This document shows, in pieces, positions 1 to 8,369 of a stretch of DNA of 64,000 nucleotides. The number at the start of each line of letters is the position of its first letter. The first letter of the stretch is position 1. Position numbers and translations under genes: made by a program. The notes beneath the pieces were generated by a model, which made no database searches, was not told the DNA's origin, and saw only the letters and a list, made by a program, of their open reading frames with translations. Source of the stretch: Kuafuiihalomonas sp964473255 (GTDB taxonomy: Bacteria; Myxococcota; Kuafuiibacteriia; Kuafuiibacteriales; Kuafuiibacteriaceae); the NCBI GenBank assembly GCA_964473255.1, contig CAYYOT010000017.1, forward strand, positions 1-64,000, read 5' to 3'.

Positions 1-934
1 CCCCGACCGGCGAGAGCTCGACATGCTGCTGACGGTCGGGGAGCGCATCTCCATGGCGCTCCTGGCGATGGCCGTGCGGGCCCGCGGCTGCGACGCCGTC
101 TCCTTGACGGGAAGCCAGTCGGGCATCCTCACCACGGCCAGCCACACCAACGCACGCATCATGGAGGTCCGGCCGTTTCGCATTCAAGACGAGCTCGAAC
201 GGGGCCGCGTCGTGATCGTCGCCGGCTATCAGGGCGTGAGCTATCAGCGGGAGATCACCACGTTGGGTCGCGGCGGTACGGACACGACGGCGGTGGCGCT
301 CGCGGCCGCGCTCGACGCCGAAGCGTGCGAGATCTACTCCGACGTCGACGGCGTCTGGACGGCCGATCCTCGCCTGCTCGACGACGCTCGACGCATCGAT
401 GCGATCGGATATGACGAGATGGAATCGATGGCGAAAGCGGGCGCCCGCGTACTCCACGATCAGGCGGTCGCCTTCGCCCGGGAAAAGGGCATCGCCCTCT
501 ACGCGCGAAAGACCGGCTCCAGCGAGCCGGGAACCGTCGTCCGCCGCGACGGCACGCCGGCGGCCAAGGGCCTGACCGCCATCTGCCACCGGCCGCGGAT
601 CGCCTGGACCACCGCCGACACCACCCCATCATCCTGGCGAGCGTCCGGATTCCGAGTCGATGCCGTCCTGCGAGGTCCAGGTCTCAACTGGACGGTTCTC
701 GATCCCACCGACTACACCGGGCCCTGGCCGCCGAGAGGTCTGAAGACCGGAGCCTCGGTCAGCGTCGTCGGTCCGACGGCCGACGGCCAGCTCGAGTCGC
801 TCGTCGAAGTGTTGGCGCGGGCGGGGGTCGAGCCCAGCTGGTCCTGGACGATGCCCGGTGCCGCCAACTTCATCGTCGGCCCGCAGCACGTGGAGGTGGC
901 GGTGCGGGCGCTCCACGAGCTCGTCGGCACATGA
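1..934 (+). CDS. lysC: Aspartate kinase, C-terminal part (5' end outside window)
   Basis: Reading frame is open from the window edge (first whole codon at base 2), so the N-terminal ATP-binding start is missing. The visible part begins with the family block RELDMLLTVGERIS and contains the kinase-domain stretch ending DVDGVWTADPRLL, followed by GARVLHDQAV; both are typical of aspartokinases, which phosphorylate L-aspartate at the entry to Lys/Thr/Met synthesis. The last ~100 residues (SVVGPTADGQLESLVEVLAR onward) look like the second half of the ACT regulatory region; the first ACT unit is poorly conserved to my eye. The stop overlaps the next start by 4 bases (ATGA), so it is translationally coupled to a ketopantoate reductase-like gene. 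The family assignment is secure; monofunctional status cannot be judged without the start. Confidence 0.9.
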   Translation, partial: PDRRELDMLLTVGERISMALLAMAVRARGCDAVSLTGSQSGILTTASHTNARIMEVRPFRIQDELERGRVVIVAGYQGVSYQREITTLGRGGTDTTAVALAAALDAEACEIYSDVDGVWTADPRLLDDARRIDAIGYDEMESMAKAGARVLHDQAVAFAREKGIALYARKTGSSEPGTVVRRDGTPAAKGLTAICHRPRIAWTTADTTPSSWRASGFRVDAVLRGPGLNWTVLDPTDYTGPWPPRGLKTGASVSVVGPTADGQLESLVEVLARAGVEPSWSWTMPGAANFIVGPQHVEVAVRALHELVGT

Positions 935-1851
935 CCGGGCGGTTGGCGATCGTCGGCGTCGGTGCGGTCGGCGGAGCGGCCGCGGGCAGCCTTCTCACCG
1001 CAGGTCACCGACCGGCGCTGTGCGTGAGACGCGTCTTCGATCGATTGGAGGTGCAGATCGGCGACGAGCTCACCGGCTGGACCGACCTTCGCGTGCAGCG
1101 TGACCCCGAGCCGAGCGACCATCAGGACATCCTCTTCGTGGCGGTTAAAGCTCATCAGACGGCGGGTGCCGCTCCGTGGCTCCGCGGACTGGTGGGCCCG
1201 ACGACCACCGTCGTTGTGCTCCAAAACGGCGTCGAGCACGAGACCCGTGTTCGGCCGTTCATTCCTGACGGAGCCTCGGTGCTGCCTGCGGTGGTCGACC
1301 TTCCCGTCGCATCTCCGAGACCGGGACGGGTGGAAGTACGAAGGCCGGGCTCCATCGTGCTTCCCTACGGCGACAGAGCCATGCGCGTATCGCAGCTCTT
1401 CGCGCCTACCGCGTGGCTTTTCGAGGTGCGGGCGGCGTCGGACTTCGAACAGCGGCTCTGGACGAAGCTGTGCGTCAACGTGATCAGTGGAGCGCTCCCG
1501 GCCCTGACCGACCAGCCGGGCGCCGTCTTTCGCGACGAGGGCGTTCAGCGCGTCGCCGAGGCCATGATCGAAGAGTGCCGCGCCGTCGCCGCCGCCGAAG
1601 GCGTCGACCTCGACCCCGACCTGTCCGCTCGCATCGTGCGCGACTTCGCCGCCCAAGATCCGCGGAACGTGAACTCCATGCTTCGCGACCGCCGCGCCGG
1701 AAAGCTCCTGGAAGCCGACGCTCGAAACGGGGCGGTCGCCCGCCTCGGAAGACGACACGGGATCGCCACGCCGCTGAACGACATGGCCTCGACTCTGCTC
1801 ACCGCCGTCAACCGGCCGCGGGGAGCGGACCGGGACGGCCGAGTTTCGTGA
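931..1851 (+). CDS. panE: Ketopantoate reductase family protein (ApbA/PanE)
   Basis: 306 residues, near the usual length. The N-terminus VGVGAVGGAAAGSLLTAGH gives the GxGxxG Rossmann nucleotide-binding loop (about residues 8-13); the C-terminal half has the family block LWTKLCVNVISGALPALTD with the conserved lysine and asparagines of 2-dehydropantoate 2-reductase. Known family members reduce ketopantoate to pantoate with NADPH in coenzyme A synthesis. The start overlaps the aspartate kinase stop by 4 bases, and the 3' end overlaps the convergent EVE gene by 44 bases. Paralogues of this family act on other 2-keto acids, so the exact substrate is inferred. Confidence 0.83.
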   Translation: MTGRLAIVGVGAVGGAAAGSLLTAGHRPALCVRRVFDRLEVQIGDELTGWTDLRVQRDPEPSDHQDILFVAVKAHQTAGAAPWLRGLVGPTTTVVVLQNGVEHETRVRPFIPDGASVLPAVVDLPVASPRPGRVEVRRPGSIVLPYGDRAMRVSQLFAPTAWLFEVRAASDFEQRLWTKLCVNVISGALPALTDQPGAVFRDEGVQRVAEAMIEECRAVAAAEGVDLDPDLSARIVRDFAAQDPRNVNSMLRDRRAGKLLEADARNGAVARLGRRHGIATPLNDMASTLLTAVNRPRGADRDGRVS

Positions 1852-2296
1852 TGATCTTCCAGTGTTCGGAAGACACGGGTTGCACGGACAGACGAGCACC
1901 CCGGCGGGTCACCATGAGGCCCTCCAGATCATCCCGCTCCTTGAGCTCCGGAAGTGTCACCGGCTTCCGGAACGCGCGATGCGCCTTCACGTCCACGCAG
2001 TACCAGCGAGGCTCGTCCTTTGTGGCCTTCGGATCGTAGTACTTGGAGCGACGGTCGAACTGCGTCGGGTCGGGGTAGCCAGCTTTCACGATCTTGGCCG
2101 TCCCCATGATCACCTGGGGACTGACCCGCGAATGATAGAACAGCACGCCGTCCCCGACCTTCATCTCGTCGCGGAGCAGGTTTCGCGCCTGGAAGTTTCG
2201 AACCCCGTCCCACAGCGTCGTCTGGTCCTCATCGGCCAACAGATGTTCCCACCCGTAGACGTCGGGCTCCGACTTGAAGAGCCAGTAGTTCGCCAT
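1808..2296 (-). CDS. EVE domain-containing protein
   Basis: 162 residues beginning MANYWLFKSEPDVYGWEHL, the hallmark N-terminus of EVE (thymocyte nuclear protein 1-like) proteins, with the family segments TLWDGVRNFQARN, VGDGVLFYHS and GTAKIVKAGYPDPTQFD. EVE is a PUA-like fold thought to read modified bases in DNA or RNA; no enzymatic role is established. The frame continues 44 codons upstream but those residues are the shadow of the preceding gene, and the ATG at 2296 is the natural start, 7 bases behind the Rieske-ThDP gene stop. It is probably co-transcribed with that gene. Confidence 0.9.
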   Translation of the reverse strand: MANYWLFKSEPDVYGWEHLLADEDQTTLWDGVRNFQARNLLRDEMKVGDGVLFYHSRVSPQVIMGTAKIVKAGYPDPTQFDRRSKYYDPKATKDEPRWYCVDVKAHRAFRKPVTLPELKERDDLEGLMVTRRGARLSVQPVSSEHWKIITKLGRPGPLPAAG

Positions 2297-2303
2297 CGTT
2301 CGC

Positions 2304-4259
2304 TCAGACCAAGGACGCGTCCGCGGCGACTTCCACCAGCGCCGGACCGTCGTGAGTGAATGCCGCCTCGAGCGCCGAATCCAGGCCGTCGGCCCTGTCG
2401 ACCCTCGTGCCCCGCACTCCGAAAGCATCGGCGATGCCGCAGAAGCTTGGATTGTTCAGCGACGTTTCCCAGACGTCCCATTCTCCGGAGCGCTGCTCCT
2501 TGCTGATCTTCCCCAGTTCGCCGTTGTTCAAGAGGACGTGCACGACGTTCATCCCATACTTGGCCAAGGTCGAGTATTCCCCCAGGTACTGCCCGAATCC
2601 GCCGTCGCCGGTCACCGCGATCACGCGCCGGCCGGAGTGGACGGAATTCGGTTCCTGCGTCGCCGCCCACGCTCCCATGGAAGCGGGAACGCCGAACCCG
2701 ATGGAGCCGAGATAGCCCGACATCAGCACCGAATGGCGCTTGGACTCGAAGTACCGTCCGAAAGAGTACGTGTTGTTCCCGACGTCGACGCAGATGATCG
2801 CGTCCTCCGGTGCTACGCGAGTGAGCGCCGCGAAGACGGCAGCCGAGGACACCCCGCTTCCGCGCTCTTCCCCCAGCCTTCGCGCCTTCTCGTCGCGCCA
2901 GATCTTCCAGCGCTCGGCGACGTCGGACCGCTGATCCACCTTTTTCTCCGACGAGACGCGCTCGAGCAGCGCTCGAGCCGTTACGCCGATGTCCCCGTAC
3001 ACGGGCACGGTTATCGAGTGAAAACGCCCGAGCATGTTCCGGTCGTCGTCCACCTGGACGATCCGCTTATAGGAGGTAATGCCCGTGTGATTGCTGAAGC
3101 TCGAGCCGAAGACGATCAACAGGTCCGCTTCGTTCATCAGCCAGCTGGCGACCGGCGTGCCCGAGCGCCCCAGCACCCCGGCCCCGAGGGGATGCTCGTC
3201 CGAGATGAGTCCCTTGCCCTTGAAGGTGGTGAGCACGGGCGCGTTGAGACGCTCGGCCAGGGCCCTTACCGAGTCCATGTGGAAGCGGGCCCCGTGTCCA
3301 ACGATGATCGCCGGGCGCGAAGACGACGCGATCGTCTCGACCGCCTGTTCGAGCGCCTGGGGAACCGGTGGCGTCGCGAATTCCGCCAACCGACCCTCCG
3401 GCCCCTGCGACTCGGCATCCGGTTGGGGCACGGTCTGAAGATCGTCGGCGAAGACGAGCTGCGTCGGGCCCCGGTCGGTAATGCTGTGCTTGACGGCCAG
3501 CGACATCAGCTCTGCAAAGTTGCTGTTGTGCTGAAGGACGCCCGTCCACTTGGCCACACCGCCGAAAGCCGCCGCGAGATCGACCTCCTGGAAGGCTCCT
3601 CGGCCGATCAGATTGCTCGGCACTTGGCCGGTCAGGGCTAGGACGGGGGCGCGGTCCACGTGCGCATCCCAGAGGCCAGTGAGCAGGTTCGTGGCGCCTG
3701 GCCCGGCGATGGCCAGGCAAGCGGCCGGACGGCCGGTGAGCTTGCCGTAGGCGGACGCCGCGAAAGCCGCCGCCCCCTCGTGACGGATGCCGTAGTAGGC
3801 GAGGTCTCCCGCCGCGACCTGGCGGCGAAGGGCATCGGCCAGACCGAGGTTGGAATGTCCGACCATACCGAAGACATGGCGCACGCCCCACCGCACCATC
3901 GTCTCGGCCATGACATCGGTGCTCGTGCGCACGTGCGGCGGCTCCGGAACGAAGCCCACGTACACGCCATCCTCGCGCACGTCGATCGAGTGGGTGGGTA
4001 CGCCATCCTCGAAGCCCGGAGCCTTCCCGGTGAGCGGCTCGTAGTCCCAGCCGTGCCACGGACAGCGTAGAAGCCCCTTTTCGATGCTGCCCTCCCCGAG
4101 CGGCCCCCCCTGATGCGGACAGCGGTTGTCGAGCGCCGCATACTGTCCCTGGTAGTGAACCATGCATACGGTCCGGCGCCCGCAGGTCACCGACTTGACC
4201 CGCCCCTCGGGCAGTTCATCCGGAGAGAGAACGCGGAACCACTCGATGCTCGACGACAT
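2304..4259 (-). CDS. Rieske [2Fe-2S] domain fused to a ThDP-dependent (acetolactate synthase-like) enzyme
   Basis: 651 residues in one continuous frame. Residues ~5-105 form a Rieske ferredoxin-type domain with both ligand boxes, C47-P-H49 and C66-PW-H69, separated by 16 residues. Residues ~112-650 form a complete three-domain ThDP enzyme of the acetolactate synthase/pyruvate oxidase/benzoylformate decarboxylase superfamily: catalytic Glu161 in GIRHEGAAAFAA, the AIAGPGATNLLTG block, and the ThDP/Mg motif starting GDG at 551-553 and ending NN at 578-579. The domain order suggests electron transfer linked to a ThDP intermediate, which is inference; the substrate is unknown. EVE lies 7 bases downstream, and a 151-base divergent intergenic region lies upstream. 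The two domains are seen directly; no stop or frameshift separates them. Confidence 0.88.
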   Translation of the reverse strand: MSSSIEWFRVLSPDELPEGRVKSVTCGRRTVCMVHYQGQYAALDNRCPHQGGPLGEGSIEKGLLRCPWHGWDYEPLTGKAPGFEDGVPTHSIDVREDGVYVGFVPEPPHVRTSTDVMAETMVRWGVRHVFGMVGHSNLGLADALRRQVAAGDLAYYGIRHEGAAAFAASAYGKLTGRPAACLAIAGPGATNLLTGLWDAHVDRAPVLALTGQVPSNLIGRGAFQEVDLAAAFGGVAKWTGVLQHNSNFAELMSLAVKHSITDRGPTQLVFADDLQTVPQPDAESQGPEGRLAEFATPPVPQALEQAVETIASSSRPAIIVGHGARFHMDSVRALAERLNAPVLTTFKGKGLISDEHPLGAGVLGRSGTPVASWLMNEADLLIVFGSSFSNHTGITSYKRIVQVDDDRNMLGRFHSITVPVYGDIGVTARALLERVSSEKKVDQRSDVAERWKIWRDEKARRLGEERGSGVSSAAVFAALTRVAPEDAIICVDVGNNTYSFGRYFESKRHSVLMSGYLGSIGFGVPASMGAWAATQEPNSVHSGRRVIAVTGDGGFGQYLGEYSTLAKYGMNVVHVLLNNGELGKISKEQRSGEWDVWETSLNNPSFCGIADAFGVRGTRVDRADGLDSALEAAFTHDGPALVEVAADASLV

Positions 4260-4410
4260 GCGCCTGTCCTAGTCGGTTCTGACGCCTGAGGAAACGCGGG
4301 CGGGCTGAGAACGCGGAAAGCGAAGTGAAGGCGGGGTTTCGTCGCCGTAATGGTAAAGGCTTGCGCCAAGACCTTGTCGTCCGCGCTTCTCGACCGCAAT
4401 AAGGACCGTC

Positions 4411-6213
4411 GTGCACGAACGAGCGATTTGGTCGTTGATACTGCTCGGCTTGGCCTGTAGCGAGCCGCCGACCCAGGGCCTGGGCGGGTCTCCGGCCGAC
4501 GGCCTTTGTGAGCAGGGGCTCACCGCGTGCGGCGCCGACTGCGTCGACCTCGGGTCGGACGCTTCAAACTGCGGTTCGTGCGGTGAGACGTGCGAGGGAA
4601 ACGAAGTCTGTCGCCTCCGCCGGTGCGAGGCCGAGGGCTGCGGCCCCGGTCTCACCGCGTGCGGAGCAAGCTGTCGCGACACGGCGACCGACCCCCTCAA
4701 CTGCGGTGACTGCGGGATCGCCTGCACCGAAGAACAGCGGTGCCGCGAGGGTCGATGCGAGCTGTTCTGCCCGAGCGGCTTCGCCGAGTGCGGCGGTGCG
4801 TGTCGGGACCTGACGCGAGACCCGTCCCACTGCGGGAACTGCGACCGCGCGTGCGCGCCGGGCGAAGCTTGTCTGGACGGCGGCTGCTCGCTGGTCTGCC
4901 CCGCCGGCCAGTCCGCGTGCGATCAGCAGTGCTTTGACCTCGAGCGAGACTTCAATCACTGCGGAGACTGCAACAACGAGTGCGCTCGCGGTGCGCGGTG
5001 TGAAAACGGCTCCTGCGAGTGCCCCGGCACCTTGGGTATCGATTGCGCCGGCGAATGCGTGGATGCCGCCGTTGATCGGGCCAACTGCGGTCGATGCGGC
5101 GCCGTCTGTGACGTCTACTGCATCGATGCCGATTGCGTGATTCCCGAGGAGCTCGACTCCGACGGCAACGGCATGCTGGCCCGAATGTCCGACGGGTCGA
5201 TCCGAGCATGGGGACAGAACTTCAACGGGCAGCTCGGCACCGGGAGCACCAGCAACACCTTCTTGCCGACGCTTACCAGCAATGCGACGGGCCTCGGGGA
5301 CGTGGTCGACGTGACATCGGGCGGCGCGCATAGCTGCGCGGTCGATGGTAGCGGCGAGGTCTGGTGCTGGGGCAGCAACTCCGTCGGTCAGCTGGGCCAG
5401 CCCGCATTCCCCGGTCAGGAAAACGAGCCCGTAAACAGCGGTATCGACGACGTCGTGGTCGTGGATGCGGGCGGTGCTCACAACTGCGCCCTGAGAACCG
5501 ACGCCACGGTTTGGTGCTGGGGCTTCGGCTCCACCGGGGCCCTGGGGGCCGGCCCGCAGCCCCAGTCACAGCCGAACCCGGTCCGAGCCCGCGGCATAGG
5601 CGACGTCGCGGCTCTCGGGGTGGGGAACGTTCACTCCTGCGCGGTCACCCGTGCCGGCGAAGTCTACTGCTGGGGTCAGAACAGTTCACGCCAGGTCGGA
5701 GGGCAGTCGGACTTCATCGTATCCGTGCCGACCCAGGTCCAGGGTCTCGATCCGAACGACACGGTCATCTCGGTCGACGGCGGAGGATCTCACACGTGTG
5801 CCCTGTACCGCTCGGGCAAAGTCCAGTGCTGGGGTGGAGGATTTCGCGGGCAGCTCGGCAACGGTACCCGGCCCACGTTCTCGGATGTGCCGGTGGACGT
5901 CTCGAACTTCTCCGACTTCGTGCAGCTCGACGTAGGTTTTCAGCACAGCTGCGGCGTTCGAAGAAACGGCCGAGTCGCCTGCTGGGGCGACAACGGCTCG
6001 GGACAACTCGGAGACGGGTCGAGCGTGAGCGTCGACCAGCCGGTCGTCGTCTCGGGCCTGTCGCGATCCCTCGTCCAGGTCGAAGCCGCCTTCGCGACCA
6101 GCTGCGCCCGAACCGCGAGCGGCGTCACGTCCTGCTGGGGCCAGGGTGTCTTCGGCCAGCTGGGCAACGGCAGCAACTCGTCATCCAACCTCCCCGTGAC
6201 CGTGATGTGGTAG
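4411..6213 (+). CDS. Cell-surface lipoprotein with five Cys-rich repeats and seven RCC1-type repeats
   Basis: GTG start with AAGGA five bases upstream. The N-terminus MHERAIWSLILLGLACSEPP is a lipoprotein signal with lipobox Cys16. Five tandem ~40-residue Cys-rich repeats follow (pattern ACGxxCxDxxxDxxNCGxCGxxC...C), up to about residue 245; these are common in myxobacterial surface proteins. Seven repeats of the RCC1 type then fill the rest, each carrying a W-G-x-N/G-xx-GQLG-like turn, most with CWG; seven is the number needed for a closed beta-propeller. An extracellular binding or adhesion role is inference. It is followed 10 bases later by a small secreted protein. Confidence 0.85.
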   Translation: MHERAIWSLILLGLACSEPPTQGLGGSPADGLCEQGLTACGADCVDLGSDASNCGSCGETCEGNEVCRLRRCEAEGCGPGLTACGASCRDTATDPLNCGDCGIACTEEQRCREGRCELFCPSGFAECGGACRDLTRDPSHCGNCDRACAPGEACLDGGCSLVCPAGQSACDQQCFDLERDFNHCGDCNNECARGARCENGSCECPGTLGIDCAGECVDAAVDRANCGRCGAVCDVYCIDADCVIPEELDSDGNGMLARMSDGSIRAWGQNFNGQLGTGSTSNTFLPTLTSNATGLGDVVDVTSGGAHSCAVDGSGEVWCWGSNSVGQLGQPAFPGQENEPVNSGIDDVVVVDAGGAHNCALRTDATVWCWGFGSTGALGAGPQPQSQPNPVRARGIGDVAALGVGNVHSCAVTRAGEVYCWGQNSSRQVGGQSDFIVSVPTQVQGLDPNDTVISVDGGGSHTCALYRSGKVQCWGGGFRGQLGNGTRPTFSDVPVDVSNFSDFVQLDVGFQHSCGVRRNGRVACWGDNGSGQLGDGSSVSVDQPVVVSGLSRSLVQVEAAFATSCARTASGVTSCWGQGVFGQLGNGSNSSSNLPVTVMW

Positions 6214-6223
6214 GACTCTTCGC

Positions 6224-6724
6224 ATGCTGGCTTCGGCCTTGGTAATCGTCATGTCTTCATCTGCGCCTTCCGACTGGGTCCCGGCCGTCCACGATCTCGC
6301 TCTCGTCAACATGCCGGTGGCGCCCCGGGTCTATGACCTCAAGAAGCGCAGCGGTTTCATGAAGACCGTGACCCAGGTCTTCGAGGCCTTCGTCGGCGAC
6401 AAGAAGTATGCGCTGTCCGTGACGCCCATGCCGTCGATGGCCGCGGTCGCACCGGACGCGTGGAAAATGAACAAGGCAAAGAGCGGTCTGCTCGAAGCCG
6501 AGAACTGCTCCGAGAGCGGCTGGTCGTCCGTCTCGAGAAACGGCTTCGAGGGGCGTCGAATCCAGTGCCAGCGACGGAACGCCTCCGGAGAGCTGACCGC
6601 CGAAGGCGTCGGTGAGTTCTACCTGCATCGCGGTGCTCTGGTGTCGTTGCTTGTGATCGGTCCCCCATCACCCGCTACGACCGAGACCGACGCCAGCTTC
6701 TTCGATTCGTTTCGGCTTCGTTAG
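6224..6724 (+). CDS. Hypothetical secreted protein
   Basis: 166 residues, not recognised. A short hydrophobic N-terminus (MLASALVIVMSSSAPSD) could be a signal peptide. The body has two cysteines (in ENCSESGW and RRIQCQRR) that could form a disulfide, and no known catalytic motif. It starts 10 bases after the RCC1 lipoprotein stop, so it is probably in the same transcript and may act at the same surface. The stop overlaps the convergent SDR gene stop by 4 bases. Confidence 0.6.
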   Translation: MLASALVIVMSSSAPSDWVPAVHDLALVNMPVAPRVYDLKKRSGFMKTVTQVFEAFVGDKKYALSVTPMPSMAAVAPDAWKMNKAKSGLLEAENCSESGWSSVSRNGFEGRRIQCQRRNASGELTAEGVGEFYLHRGALVSLLVIGPPSPATTETDASFFDSFRLR

Positions 6725-8211
6725 ACCGTATCGATCCTCGAAGCGGATTCGTCGTCGACCTTCGAACGATCTTCGGGACCGGCGCCGGAACTGAGCTCGA
6801 GGCGGGGCGAGGCGAGGTGCCGACCGAAACTCTTCATGACCCAAAGATGCACCACGGCCTGGGTCACGCTGTACACGTACCAGGGCAAAGCAGGACGAAA
6901 ATCGTGGATGGCGGCCAGAATCGCGGAACGACTCAGGACCTCGCGGAACTCCAGTCGACCGTGGGCGTCGGTATCGACCCTGGCCAAGATGCCTCCGGTG
7001 ATGCGGAAGAGCTGCCGGTCCTCGCTCGAACGCTCCGGCGCATAGGTCAGCTCGAGCAAGACGATCGGCGTGAAGCGTAACTTGAAGCGAACGACCCGCT
7101 GGTCGTCGACTTGGCAGACGAGAAACGGCCACACGAACGACGGCAGCCAGCGCATGTATTCATGAGCAACCCAGCGCGCATCGCGCCCGGCCGGAAGCGG
7201 TAGACGCTGCACGGACCGCACGGTCTTCTTGCTCTTCAGCTTCTTGTCGTCCCCGGGTCGGATCGTTCGCCGAGGATTCGGGGCGAGCGACTTGTCCGGC
7301 TTCAGGGAGTGCTCGAGAGCGGTCTCGAAGGACAGGGCCTTCGGCTGAAGCCAGCGGTTCACCGGGTTGTCGTCCGGCGTCAAGGAGTAGCGAAGGCTCT
7401 CGATCAGCGGCCCCACCAGCTCGCTCGAGGCTCCGGTCACCATCGTCACCCATCGGTTGGACAGACCGGGGGACACCAATGGCACGGCGATCATGGGTCG
7501 CTGGAGGCCCAGAAACGACGACGTACGCTCCAGCATCTCCTGGTACGTCATGACCTCGGGCCCACCGATGTCGAAGGTCCGACCGAAGGTGTCGTTCCGA
7601 CCGAGGGTGTACTCGGCCGCTCGAAGCACGTCCTCAATCGCAATGGGCGAAGAGGCCCCTCGGGTCCACGCCGGCAAGAGCATCGCCGGGAGACGCCGCA
7701 CCAGATTGACGAGCATCGCGAACGATGACCCGCCGGGTCCAACGATCAACCCAGCCCGGAGGCCCGTCACCGGGGTTCCGCGAGCGGCGAGGGTCAGCTC
7801 GACCTCGTGACGACTCTGGAGATGCGCCGAGGGCTTTTCGTTCTCGGGCAGGATTCCACCGACGTACAGGACCTGTTTGACGCCGTTCGCTTCGGCGGCC
7901 CGAGCGAAGTTGTCCGCCAGGAGCAGGTCGAGGTCGACGAAGCTCGCCTGGGTGAGTCGCGCCGACGGCATCATGGAGTGCACGAGGTAGAACGCGAAGT
8001 CGACGCCCTGGAGCGCCGTCTCCACCCCCGATATCGAAAAGAGGTCGCAGTGCCGCCAGCGAACGCCATCGTCGTCCGGCATGCCGGCCCGGGTCGGTGA
8101 ACGGGTCAAGCCGATGACCTCGTAGTCTCGGACCAAGGTTCGACGGAGGGCCTGGCCGACGAATCCGGTCGCTCCGGCGATGGCCACGGTGGGACGCTCA
8201 GCGTTCGTCAT
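6721..8211 (-). CDS. NAD(P)-binding SDR/NmrA-like protein with C-terminal DUF2867-type domain
   Basis: 496 residues. The N-terminal half (to ~300) is an extended SDR/NmrA-like domain: VAIAGATGFVGQALRRTL is the Rossmann loop (residues ~9-26), followed by YLVHSMM and a GLRAGLIVGPGGSSF segment. The C-terminal ~160 residues (from about RLPLPAGRDARWVAHEY) match the layout of the DUF2867 half of such two-part proteins. Enzymes of this build are largely uncharacterised oxidoreductases or quinone/flavin-linked proteins; no substrate is proposed. It is divergent from the type II NADH dehydrogenase gene across 158 bases, which would fit a shared redox regulation but does not prove it. Confidence 0.82.
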   Translation of the reverse strand: MTNAERPTVAIAGATGFVGQALRRTLVRDYEVIGLTRSPTRAGMPDDDGVRWRHCDLFSISGVETALQGVDFAFYLVHSMMPSARLTQASFVDLDLLLADNFARAAEANGVKQVLYVGGILPENEKPSAHLQSRHEVELTLAARGTPVTGLRAGLIVGPGGSSFAMLVNLVRRLPAMLLPAWTRGASSPIAIEDVLRAAEYTLGRNDTFGRTFDIGGPEVMTYQEMLERTSSFLGLQRPMIAVPLVSPGLSNRWVTMVTGASSELVGPLIESLRYSLTPDDNPVNRWLQPKALSFETALEHSLKPDKSLAPNPRRTIRPGDDKKLKSKKTVRSVQRLPLPAGRDARWVAHEYMRWLPSFVWPFLVCQVDDQRVVRFKLRFTPIVLLELTYAPERSSEDRQLFRITGGILARVDTDAHGRLEFREVLSRSAILAAIHDFRPALPWYVYSVTQAVVHLWVMKSFGRHLASPRLELSSGAGPEDRSKVDDESASRIDTV

Positions 8212-8369
8212 CGATACCCGAGGTATGCGTGAATCCTGGTGGATTGACTACCGGCGGCGTCTTCTCCGCTCGACATCGACCAACTGCGGAAGAAACCCCG
8301 ACCGAGCTCCTCGGGAAGAATCACTTGGGAGTTGGGCGGTCGATGGCCATAGTGGTGGCGGTCTCGGCC

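Noticed and set aside
712..1899. Long open frame on the minus strand (395 codons) opposite the aspartate kinase and ketopantoate reductase genes
   Set aside because: Composition is Arg/Gly/Pro/Ser-rich and it mirrors two well-supported genes; in GC-rich DNA such antisense frames are common.
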